Below, in pieces: positions 52,193 to 59,443 of a stretch of DNA of 64,000 nucleotides. The translations under genes and the position numbers were made by a program. Source of the stretch: a bacterium (GTDB taxonomy: Bacteria; Elusimicrobiota; Elusimicrobia; Elusimicrobiales; UBA9959); the NCBI GenBank assembly GCA_021811315.1, contig JAJZPF010000001.1, forward strand, positions 62,001 through 126,000, given 5' to 3'. Below the pieces are notes generated by a model, which saw only the letters and a list, made by a program, of their open reading frames with translations, searched no databases and was not told the origin of the DNA. The first letter of the stretch is position 1; each line of letters opens with the position of its first letter.

Positions 52193-53503
52193 ATGGATAC
52201 CCTCGCCCTAAGCAGGCTGCAGTTCGCGGCCACGGCCATGTTCCACTTTCTTTTTGTGCCGCTGACGCTGGGCCTGGCCTGGCTCGTAGCCTGGTTCGAG
52301 ACCCGCTATGCCCGCTCCGGGGACGGGCGATACCTGTCCATGGCGCGCTTCTGGGGCAAGCTTTTCCTGATAAACTTCGCGCTGGGCGTGGTCACCGGGA
52401 TAACACTCGAGTTCCAGCTCGGCATGAACTGGGCCGAATACTCGAAATACACCGGCGACGTCTTCGGCGCCCCGCTGGCCATAGAGGGCCTGGCCGCTTT
52501 TTTCCTGGAGTCCACCTTTATCGGCGTCTGGATCTTCGGCTGGGACCGCCTGTCCGCGAAGGCCCACGCCGCCGTCATGTGGATAGTCGCTTTCGCCGCC
52601 AACATGTCCGCGCTGTGGATCCTGCTGGCTAACGGCTGGATGCAGCACCCCGTCGGTTATATCCTGCGCAACGGCCGCGCCGAAATGACGGATTTCAGGG
52701 CCCTGCTGCTCAACCCCTACGGCTGGATAGAGTTCTTCCATACCGTCTTCGCGGGCTGGATAGTGGCCGGCTTCTTCGTGATGGGCGTCTCGGCCTGGCA
52801 CCTGCTGCGCAAGAACCAGGAAGACCTCTTTGAAAGGTCTTTAGGCGCGGGGGCCGTGTTCGCCCTTGCCGGCTCCCTGCTGGTGGCCGGAGTCGGAGAC
52901 ATGAGCGCCGTGAACGCCGCCAAAACCCAGCCCGCCAAGTTCGCCGCCATGGAAGCGGTCTGGGAAACGCGCCCGGCCGCGCCTTATACGCTGCTTGCTT
53001 TCCCCTCCCCGAAGGACGAGAGGAACGCTTTCGAGGCCCTGAAGATCCCGTACGGGCTTTCGCTTATGGCCTTCCATTCTCCCGGCGCCGAAGTAAAGGG
53101 CCTAAAAGCTTTCCCCCCGCAGGACCGGCCGCCGGTGCTCCCGGTCTTCCTCGGCTTCAGGATAATGGTCTCGCTCGGCCTGTTTTTCATACTGCTTTCA
53201 GGAGCGGCCGTACTGCTCCGGCGGAAAAACCTGCTGGCTGAATACCCGCTATTCCTTAAGGTCATATTCTTCTCCCTCCCGCTGCCTTATATAGCGGTAC
53301 AGCTCGGCTGGGTGGTTACGGAGCTTGGCCGCCAGCCCTGGGCGGTATACGGGCTGATGCGCACCGCCGAGGGAGTTTCTAAAACAGTTACCCCGGCCCA
53401 GGTCTGGCTGAGCCTTGGCGGGTTCACGCTCCTTTATTCCGCGATCGGAGCGATAGATTTCTGGCTGCTGGCCAAATATGCCCGGAAGGGGATGGAGGCC
53501 TGA
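52193..53503 (+). CDS. cydA: Cytochrome bd quinol oxidase subunit I
   Basis: The 436-residue membrane protein shows the hallmark GRQPWAVYG, the haem-ligand His in LSRLQFAATAMFHF, the GWIEFFHTVFAGW segment and about nine hydrophobic helices. The length fits the short Q-loop type. With CydB it oxidises quinol and reduces oxygen at high affinity, which suits a microaerophile or an anaerobe that detoxifies oxygen. cydB follows after one base. Confidence 0.96.
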   Translation: MDTLALSRLQFAATAMFHFLFVPLTLGLAWLVAWFETRYARSGDGRYLSMARFWGKLFLINFALGVVTGITLEFQLGMNWAEYSKYTGDVFGAPLAIEGLAAFFLESTFIGVWIFGWDRLSAKAHAAVMWIVAFAANMSALWILLANGWMQHPVGYILRNGRAEMTDFRALLLNPYGWIEFFHTVFAGWIVAGFFVMGVSAWHLLRKNQEDLFERSLGAGAVFALAGSLLVAGVGDMSAVNAAKTQPAKFAAMEAVWETRPAAPYTLLAFPSPKDERNAFEALKIPYGLSLMAFHSPGAEVKGLKAFPPQDRPPVLPVFLGFRIMVSLGLFFILLSGAAVLLRRKNLLAEYPLFLKVIFFSLPLPYIAVQLGWVVTELGRQPWAVYGLMRTAEGVSKTVTPAQVWLSLGGFTLLYSAIGAIDFWLLAKYARKGMEA

Positions 53504-53504
53504 G

Positions 53505-54530
53505 ATGGACTACGCTAAACTCTGGTTCGTTCTATGGGCGGTGCTGTGGACGGGGTATTTCGCCCTGGACGGCTTCGACCTGGGGGTAGGGTTTTCCGGC
53601 TGGCTGGCGGCTGACGGCGCCGAGGAACGCGGGCTGGTTTTCTCCTCGATAGGGCCTTTCTGGGACGGCAACGAGGTCTGGCTGATAACGGCGGGCGGGG
53701 CGACTTTCGCCGCCTTTCCGCCTGTTTACGCCGGCCTCTTCAGCTGGCTTTATCCCGCGGTGCTGCTGATCCTGCTTTCGCTTATCGTGCGCGGCGCCGC
53801 GCTTGAATTCAGGGGCAAAGTCCGGTCCCCGGAGTGGAAATCGTTCTGGGAGCGCGCGGCGGCGGTTTCGAGCTTCCTGTCCGCCCTGCTCCTTGGAGTT
53901 ACTTTCGGGAATATTTTCCGCGGCCTTGAAATAGGCCCTGGCGGATACAGCGGGACTTTCTCAGGCCTGCTCAATCCTTACTCGTTGCTGACCGGCCTGC
54001 TGCTCTGCGCTTTTTTCTTTTTCCACGGCCAGCTCTGGCTCTCGTTCAAGACCTCGGGGCCTGTCGCCGGCAGGGCCGCGAAACTCGCCGGAGCCGCCTG
54101 GTACGCGCTTTTGCCTCTTTTCGCCGTTTTCACGGCCTGGAGCTGCACCGCCACCAGGCTTGCCGGAAACTTCCTTGCCAGACCGATGCTGCTGGCGCTG
54201 CCGGCGCTGCTGATAGCGGCGCTCATAACTTCCAGGCTCCTGCTGCTGCGCGGATCCCCGGGCAGGGCTTTCCTGGCCTCTTTCGCGGCAATAGCCCTTT
54301 TTTCCCTGACAGGTTTTGCCGGGATCTACCCCGCGCTGCTGCCCTCACGCCTGGACCCGGCCTTCAGCCTTACCGTCTACGACTCGGCGTCCGGAGCCTA
54401 CACGCTTAAACTGATGACCGCGGCTGCGCTGCTTTTGCTGCCCGTGGCGATAGCCTGCCAGGTCTGGGTGCACCGGCTTTTCAGAACGCCGCTGACCGCC
54501 GAAGAGCTTCAGAAGAGCGGGATGTATTAA
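53505..54530 (+). CDS. cydB: Cytochrome bd quinol oxidase subunit II
   Basis: ATG 53505 comes one base after the cydA stop. The 341-residue protein has the CydB start (WFVLWAVLWTGYFALDGFDLGVG), FWDGNEVWLITAGGATFAAFP and about eight to nine transmembrane helices. It is the second core subunit of the bd oxidase. No short cydX-like subunit was found after it. A hairpin terminator follows about 45 bases later. Confidence 0.95.
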   Translation: MDYAKLWFVLWAVLWTGYFALDGFDLGVGFSGWLAADGAEERGLVFSSIGPFWDGNEVWLITAGGATFAAFPPVYAGLFSWLYPAVLLILLSLIVRGAALEFRGKVRSPEWKSFWERAAAVSSFLSALLLGVTFGNIFRGLEIGPGGYSGTFSGLLNPYSLLTGLLLCAFFFFHGQLWLSFKTSGPVAGRAAKLAGAAWYALLPLFAVFTAWSCTATRLAGNFLARPMLLALPALLIAALITSRLLLLRGSPGRAFLASFAAIALFSLTGFAGIYPALLPSRLDPAFSLTVYDSASGAYTLKLMTAAALLLLPVAIACQVWVHRLFRTPLTAEELQKSGMY

Positions 54531-54572
54531 GTTTCTTGCGCCTTTACGCGCGAGTACTCGGGAAGCGGCCGG

Positions 54573-54896
54573 TTACGGGCGCCGGGGGGGCGCCCTTCTT
54601 ATATTTCTCAACCCTAAAAGAGTCAGACCGACAACTATGAGCTTTAAAAAGTAATGGCCGCGGATATCAATGAAGTTTTTGGTGAATGGCGTTACCTTGC
54701 CGATCACGAGATGAGTCGCGATCCCGATCGGCAAAGTTAAATACAGCCAATTTATCCTGGGTATCTCCAGGCCGGTTTTCCTGAATAGTTTGGATAAAAC
54801 CGGGCTCAGCAGGAAAATCCCCAGGAACGCGGCCGCAAAATCAAAAACCGCGTATCCCGTGACCCGGAATTGTCTTAAATAATTAATTGCGTCCAT
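54573..54896 (-). CDS. Small integral membrane protein
   Basis: The 107-residue protein has about three hydrophobic helices (VFDFAAAFLGIFLLSPVLSKLF, WLYLTLPIGIATHLVIG, FLKLIVVGLTLLGL). It resembles uncharacterised membrane proteins of similar size seen in other bacteria; no function can be named. Its 3' end overlaps the cydB terminator on the opposite strand. Confidence 0.7.
   Translation of the reverse strand: MDAINYLRQFRVTGYAVFDFAAAFLGIFLLSPVLSKLFRKTGLEIPRINWLYLTLPIGIATHLVIGKVTPFTKNFIDIRGHYFLKLIVVGLTLLGLRNIRRAPPRRP
54577..54600 (+). terminator. Intrinsic terminator after cydB
   Basis: GGGCGCC and GGCGCCC arms with a five-G loop, followed by TTCTT. It closes the wrbA-hydrolase-cydAB unit. 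The same bases code for the C-terminal end of the convergent small membrane protein. Confidence 0.75.
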
Positions 54897-54913
54897 TTCG
54901 CCCCCGGGCCCCG

Positions 54914-55342
54914 CTACGGCCCCGGCTCGTCCTGTTTTTTCTTCACCGTCCAGGGTTTGTCCGAGGTCTTTTTGCCGCCTTCCAGGTCCGTGACCGCGTT
55001 AAGGACGACCCGCCGCAGGCTCACGACGTCGAAAGGCTTGGTTATGTAGCCTGACGCGCCCATGGTCAGCGTCTTCATCACGACGGCGAGGTCCTCGACG
55101 CCGGTGAGCATCCAGACCGCGGCGGGGACGCCGGTAGCTTTTATAAGCTTAAGCGCCTCGACCCCGCTTATCCCAGGCATATTGATGTCGAGGAAAACCA
55201 GGTCCGGGCGCTCGGTTTTCACAAGCTCGACGGCGCCGAGCCCTTCCGCCGCCGTGAAGACGGCGTAATCGGCGGAAAAAGCCGACGTGAAAGTGAAGCG
55301 GATATTGTCCGAATCGTCCACGATAAGTATTTTATGCCGCAT
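54914..55342 (-). CDS. Stand-alone receiver (CheY-like) response regulator
   Basis: The 142-residue protein is one receiver domain with D9-D10, acceptor D52 (FLDINMPGISG), a switch Thr in MLTGVED and Lys in YITKPFD, plus a short charged tail. No output domain. It likely acts by protein interaction or as a phosphate relay. No kinase adjoins it. It is followed 15 bases upstream by the AsmA-like gene in the same direction. Confidence 0.9.
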   Translation of the reverse strand: MRHKILIVDDSDNIRFTFTSAFSADYAVFTAAEGLGAVELVKTERPDLVFLDINMPGISGVEALKLIKATGVPAAVWMLTGVEDLAVVMKTLTMGASGYITKPFDVVSLRRVVLNAVTDLEGGKKTSDKPWTVKKKQDEPGP

Positions 55343-55356
55343 ACAGCCCTCCAGTT

Positions 55357-56409
55357 CTATTTACCGCCATGCGAGCCGGTCCCGGGGCCCTGGGAAGAAA
55401 CCTTCATCGCGGCTTCTTTCATTCCCCTCAGGGCGAAGCTTATGACCGTCTCTTTCGGCTTCCGCTCGAGGCCGACCTCTCCCGTGCGGTCGTAATTGCC
55501 GCTGTCCGCGTTCTGTTTCCGGATCGTGACGGAAGCCAGGAAAGTCTGAAAGAACGCCGACAGCCCGCTCCGCTCCCCGTTCTTTTTTATCCTGACCTTG
55601 AGTCCTTTATAGCGCACGTAGGAGGAGGCCTTCAGGCCCGCCCCGCGGATCGCCACCGAGCTGCGCCCCTCGATGAGCGCGCCCTTCAGCCGCACGCCGT
55701 CGCTCGGCTCGAAGAAAGCGTTGAGGGCCGCGAGGTCCTGCCCCGCTATCTGCAGATCAATGTCGGCGTCGGGCGCCTTCGCGAAGAGCCTGGCCCGCAC
55801 TTGCAGTTTAAATCGCCCGGAATGCTCCAGCAGGCCTTCCGCGCCCGCCGCGACGTCCATATTCCGGAGGCGTTCCGAGGTCCCGGCGGGCCCCGCGGCC
55901 GCGTTTATACCCGAAACTTCCAGGCTACCTTTCCGGCCGGGATATTCCCGCGCGTAAGTGAAAGAGCCTTTCTTGACTTCGACACCTTCTATCTCCAGAT
56001 CGAAAGGCCGCGCCGTTCCGTCTTCGGAAGAAGAAGGGCCGTACAGATCGCCTTCCGTTACGTCCACCGACGGCTGTTCTATTTCTACCCGGCCGACGCG
56101 GAAACGGCTCTTGAAAAGCGGAAAAAGGGCGAACGGCGCGTAAACGCGCTTCGCTTCGGCGCGGACGACGGTAGCGTTCGGAGTCCCGCCGGTAAAACCG
56201 ACGTTCACTCCGATCAGCGCGGGCGGAAGCAGGGAGAGGCGGACCCTGCCGAGAGAAAGCTCGCAGGTTCCGCAGTTCTTGCGGACTTCGGAAATGAGCC
56301 GCCGGCTGACCAGCGCCGGAGCGACGGCCTCTTTCAGAATTATACCGGCCGCCAGAAAAGCCAGGCAGAAAGCCAGCGTCCATACCGCCCTGCGTCTTCC
56401 GATATTCAT
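55357..56409 (-). CDS. AsmA/DUF748-type envelope protein
   Basis: The 350-residue protein has an N-terminal membrane anchor (about 8-28) and a periplasmic beta-rich body with the AsmA-like patterns VEIEQPSVDV, FDLEIEGVEVKKGSFTY and ADIDLQIAGQDLAALN. DUF748/AsmA proteins are relatives of the bridge-like lipid transport proteins TamB and YhdP. A role in envelope lipid or protein homeostasis is plausible. Two Cys (CGTC) in the first third could form a disulfide. Confidence 0.75.
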   Translation of the reverse strand: MNIGRRRAVWTLAFCLAFLAAGIILKEAVAPALVSRRLISEVRKNCGTCELSLGRVRLSLLPPALIGVNVGFTGGTPNATVVRAEAKRVYAPFALFPLFKSRFRVGRVEIEQPSVDVTEGDLYGPSSSEDGTARPFDLEIEGVEVKKGSFTYAREYPGRKGSLEVSGINAAAGPAGTSERLRNMDVAAGAEGLLEHSGRFKLQVRARLFAKAPDADIDLQIAGQDLAALNAFFEPSDGVRLKGALIEGRSSVAIRGAGLKASSYVRYKGLKVRIKKNGERSGLSAFFQTFLASVTIRKQNADSGNYDRTGEVGLERKPKETVISFALRGMKEAAMKVSSQGPGTGSHGGK

Positions 56410-56435
56410 AGCGTAGATAGCGAGAGTCCGCTCCC

Positions 56436-56864
56436 CTAAGTGTTTTTAAGCGCGGGGGGCAGGCTGATGTCTTCAGTGTGGGTGTCCGCCTTCCCCTTTT
56501 TCAGGTCTTCCTTGGTTTTCTCGGCGAGCAAACCGTACTTTTTCTGGATCCTGTCCAGGTCCGCATCCGTAAGCTTCTCGATGTCCATCATTTCGTTATG
56601 GGCGCCTTTGGTGGCGCGGATGATCTCGTCGAGCTTAAGCTGTATGGCGATGGTGTGGCGGTTCTGGCTGTTCTGGATAATGAAAAGCATGAGGATGGAA
56701 ATTACCGCCGCCAGGCTGCTGACTATCAGATGCCAGGTATAGTTAAAATGCAGCGGCAGGCCCGACAGGCCCCAAAGCAGAACGATAAAAAAAGCCATGA
56801 CGAACGCCAGCGGCTGCGCGGCCTGGGTCGAGATCCATTTTGCGACTGCGGAGAAATATTCCAT
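56436..56864 (-). CDS. Low-affinity iron permease family protein
   Basis: The 142-residue protein has two transmembrane helices (FVMAFFIVLLWGLSG, WHLIVSSLAAVISILMLFIIQNSQNR) and the conserved QLKLDEIIRATKGAHNEMMDIE segment of the Fet4-like small bacterial family, then a charged tail. The family name comes from yeast Fet4; transport by the bacterial members is not well proven. Confidence 0.85.
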   Translation of the reverse strand: MEYFSAVAKWISTQAAQPLAFVMAFFIVLLWGLSGLPLHFNYTWHLIVSSLAAVISILMLFIIQNSQNRHTIAIQLKLDEIIRATKGAHNEMMDIEKLTDADLDRIQKKYGLLAEKTKEDLKKGKADTHTEDISLPPALKNT

Positions 56865-56881
56865 CTGTTTATGAAGCCTTA

Positions 56882-57052
56882 TTATTTGCCGCGCGCGGCC
56901 CTCTTTTTCCCTGTGAACGGGTGCCCCGCGTCGGCCGCGTCGATTATTTTCTTCTGCGCTTCGGCTTTTTTCAGCGTGGTCCGCTTCGCTTTGATCCCGT
57001 GCGGGGTGCTCACCTGATAGCCGCCCTTGACCTTTTTAATTTTTACCGGCAT
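56882..57052 (-). CDS. Small basic protein of 56 residues
   Basis: ATG at 57052 reads MPVKIKKVKGGYQVSTPHG and ends in GKKRAARGK. It is very Lys/Arg-rich. Similar small proteins with a P-V-K-I-K-K start and a STPHG-like core are common as uncharacterised chromosomal proteins; a nucleic-acid-binding role is only suggested by charge. It lies between the lipoprotein and iron-permease genes in the same direction. Confidence 0.75.
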   Translation of the reverse strand: MPVKIKKVKGGYQVSTPHGIKAKRTTLKKAEAQKKIIDAADAGHPFTGKKRAARGK

Positions 57053-57056
57053 AGGA

Positions 57057-57437
57057 TCAATTCCCGGCCAGCTTTTTGGGAGGGGTGGCGCCGGGGGGCT
57101 GGAGCACGGCGGGCTGGGCTACGGGAGAGGGCGCGGTTTTATTATTAGTCTCGGAAGACCCGGATATTCCGGCGGGCGCGGGCGCCGTGCTTCTGAAAAA
57201 GTTCAGTTTCTCGAGAGATCTTTCGCTGAATGATTTGACCGGGACCAGCTTGGGCAGAGGTTTCTCCCCGGTTCCGCCAATGGCCGCAGGGGTTTTAGAA
57301 GCTGATCCGGGAACGGACCTTTCAGAGACGTCCTCCCGGGGAGCGTTCGGTCCCGGGACCGCGTCACGCTGCTTGCAGGCGGCTAAAGATACCGAAGCAA
57401 ATAAAGCCGCCCCCAGAACTATCCAGGTAGTTTTCAT
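57057..57437 (-). CDS. Small lipoprotein
   Basis: The 126-residue protein has a lipoprotein signal with lipobox LAAC (C20) and a Pro/Ser/Ala-rich mature part without known domains. It is expected in the periplasmic face of the inner or the outer membrane. The residue after the Cys is Lys, so Asp-type inner-membrane retention is not indicated. It is four bases upstream of the small basic protein gene. Confidence 0.78.
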   Translation of the reverse strand: MKTTWIVLGAALFASVSLAACKQRDAVPGPNAPREDVSERSVPGSASKTPAAIGGTGEKPLPKLVPVKSFSERSLEKLNFFRSTAPAPAGISGSSETNNKTAPSPVAQPAVLQPPGATPPKKLAGN

Positions 57438-57487
57438 GTTCGCCTTTTACTCCAGATACTTTGCAGGGTTCACGCGTAAACGCTAAG

Positions 57488-57539
57488 CGCTTTGCAAAGG
57501 GGTTAGACGTCCTTGGACTCGCCCCCCTTTGTCAAAGCG
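57488..57539. repeat. Long inverted repeat with nested stem
   Basis: CGCTTTGCAAAGGGG (57488-57502) pairs with CCCCTTTGTCAAAGCG (57524-57539) with one bulge; the loop has an inner GTCC-TT-GGAC stem. It lies between the lipoprotein start and the end of the YtxH-like gene. It may be a transcript-ending hairpin of the latter (minus strand), or a structured leader. Confidence 0.65.
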
Positions 57540-57555
57540 TCGTTAGGGCCGCCGG

Positions 57556-57873
57556 TTATTTCACCAGCTCCCGGTTCAGGTGCGCCCAGGCGCCTTTAAG
57601 CTCTCCGGTCAGGTGCTTAAGCTCCTCCGCGCCCACCTTCTGCACCTTAGCGTAGCGCGCCGTGACCTCGTCGACTATCTTATAATACTCCTGCTCGTTC
57701 AGGTCCTTTATCTCTTCCGCTTTTTCAAGGACCTCGCCTTTCAGCTTGAGCATCCAGCCGGAGATCTTTTCGCGGTTCTCCGCTCCCCTCTTGCCGTAAA
57801 AGAGGTAAGTCCCCAGCGCGGCCAGGGCCGCCAGCCCGAGGCCGGCTTCTATCATTTTTTCCGTTTTTGACAT
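57556..57873 (-). CDS. YtxH-like small membrane-associated protein
   Basis: ATG 57873 has GGAG at proper distance. The 105-residue protein has one N-terminal hydrophobic segment (LGLAALAALGTYLFYG) and a long amphipathic, Lys/Glu-rich helix (GEVLEKAEEIKDLNEQEYYKIVDEV). This is the layout of YtxH/gas-vesicle-like stress proteins. No catalytic motif. The direction is the same as the lipoprotein gene, separated by the inverted repeat. Confidence 0.75.
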   Translation of the reverse strand: MSKTEKMIEAGLGLAALAALGTYLFYGKRGAENREKISGWMLKLKGEVLEKAEEIKDLNEQEYYKIVDEVTARYAKVQKVGAEELKHLTGELKGAWAHLNRELVK

Positions 57874-57961
57874 AATGTCTCCTTGTGAAATACCGTCTAA
57901 ATCAGCTGCGCCCCTACCGCAGGGCAAGGGCGCAGTTACTGAAAAACATCTTTCTGCTTAC

Positions 57962-59431
57962 TTACTGCACCCGCTGCCCGGGCGAGGTCAGCTCTACCCG
58001 CCTGTTGGCTTTGGCGGCGTCCGTGTGGATCAGGTTAGGATCTTCCTCGAACTCCACGGGCCGCAGCTCCCCGAAACCGACCGTGACGATCCGGTCAGGC
58101 GCGATGCCTTCCTTGATCATGAACGTCGTGACGGCGACCGCCCTTCTCTCGCTCAGCAGCTGGTTGTACTCTTCGGTGCCGCTGGCGGAGGCATACCCCG
58201 CGACGCGCACCTTGGCTTTAGGATTATCTTTAAGCAGCTGGATATTCTGCCTCAGCGCCGACATACCGGAGCGCCTGAGAACGGAGGAGTCGAAGTCGAA
58301 ATGCGAGTCTTCAAGGATGACCCACTTGAGCACGATAGGCGGGGCCACGGGCGCCGCGGGCTGGACGAAGGCCGCCTGCGCCGGAATAACGGGCGCGGGC
58401 TCGGGCTCGGCCGGAACTTCTACGGCCATGACCACGACCGGCTTCCGTCCTTTCGGGCAGTCGAACTTTACGGTCAGGCTCAGGCGGTGTGAGGCGCCCA
58501 GGTCTCCGACCGGCACGATAGCGTAGTCCATTGCCATTGACGGGGTGAACTGAAAACCGATGCCCATGGTCAGGCCGGTCAGGCCGCTCAATTGGGGATC
58601 GGGATAGTTGAGCTGATAGCCGGCCCGGAGAGCCGTGATATTCTTTTTGTTCTCCGTGTTGCCGATCAGATACTCTCCTCCGACCTGCAGGCGGTCCATC
58701 TCGCTTTTCTGCAGCTCGCCGGAGGCGGTCAGGAGCAGGTGTTTGTCCACGGTCCAGGCCGCGCCCAGGCGCAGGCCCGAGACCACGTCGCCGATGCCGC
58801 TTTTAAGACTGATATTGGAATAGGTCAGGCCCAGGTCCAGGGAGCGCCTGACATTCCATAGCACGCCTACGTCCGCGGCATAATTGAAATATGTCTTGTT
58901 CGGGAATATGGATTGATTCACCTTCAAGGCTATACCGCCGGCGAAGTAGGGCAGCAGTTTCTTGCCCCAGCCCAGGCTGCCGGAATAGTCCCGCGTCCTG
59001 TAGTCGCTGGTGTGCTGTCCGAGGTCGTTCCGGCCGTCGAAACTTCCGTAGTCCAGGTAGGCGAAGGAGGCCGCGATGCCGCCCAGGGAACCGCCGTAGC
59101 ACTCCTTTCCATTGCACTCCGTTTTAGCAGTGCCCAGCGGCATCCCGATGATGCCGATCTCCTGGTTGATGCCCGCGAGACCGGAGTTATGGTGAACCCC
59201 CACCTCGGTGCATTTTATCCTGCTCAGGCCGGCCGGGTTCCAGAGCAGGGAAGCCGAGCCCTGGTCCAGCGCTACCACGGCCGACCCCATGGCCGCGGCC
59301 CTGGCCGTGCCGCCCGCCTGCTGCATGGGCAAGGCCCGGGTGCCGGCGTCATAATCCGTTTCGACGGCCGAGGCCTGGCCGCATAGTAATGCGGCGGAGA
59401 TAAACCCTATTCCTATAGATAGTATTTTCAT
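57962..59431 (-). CDS. PorV-like outer-membrane barrel fused to an OmpA peptidoglycan-binding domain
   Basis: The 489-residue protein has a signal peptide (1-22), a PorV/PorQ/UPF0164-type barrel (about 30-330; GGTARAAAMGSAVVAL, SLLWNPAGLSR, GIGFQFTPSMAMDYAI), a Pro/Ala linker and a C-terminal OmpA domain (about 365-489) with VAGYASASGTEEYNQLLSERRA and the ANRRVEL end. The first part resembles PorV, which shuttles T9SS cargo at the outer membrane. The OmpA domain should anchor the barrel to the cell wall. A second PorV-like gene without OmpA domain lies at the right edge. The SBBP/IPT protein gene precedes it by 12 bases. Confidence 0.87.
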   Translation of the reverse strand: MKILSIGIGFISAALLCGQASAVETDYDAGTRALPMQQAGGTARAAAMGSAVVALDQGSASLLWNPAGLSRIKCTEVGVHHNSGLAGINQEIGIIGMPLGTAKTECNGKECYGGSLGGIAASFAYLDYGSFDGRNDLGQHTSDYRTRDYSGSLGWGKKLLPYFAGGIALKVNQSIFPNKTYFNYAADVGVLWNVRRSLDLGLTYSNISLKSGIGDVVSGLRLGAAWTVDKHLLLTASGELQKSEMDRLQVGGEYLIGNTENKKNITALRAGYQLNYPDPQLSGLTGLTMGIGFQFTPSMAMDYAIVPVGDLGASHRLSLTVKFDCPKGRKPVVVMAVEVPAEPEPAPVIPAQAAFVQPAAPVAPPIVLKWVILEDSHFDFDSSVLRRSGMSALRQNIQLLKDNPKAKVRVAGYASASGTEEYNQLLSERRAVAVTTFMIKEGIAPDRIVTVGFGELRPVEFEEDPNLIHTDAAKANRRVELTSPGQRVQ

Positions 59432-59443
59432 GAAATCCTCCAG

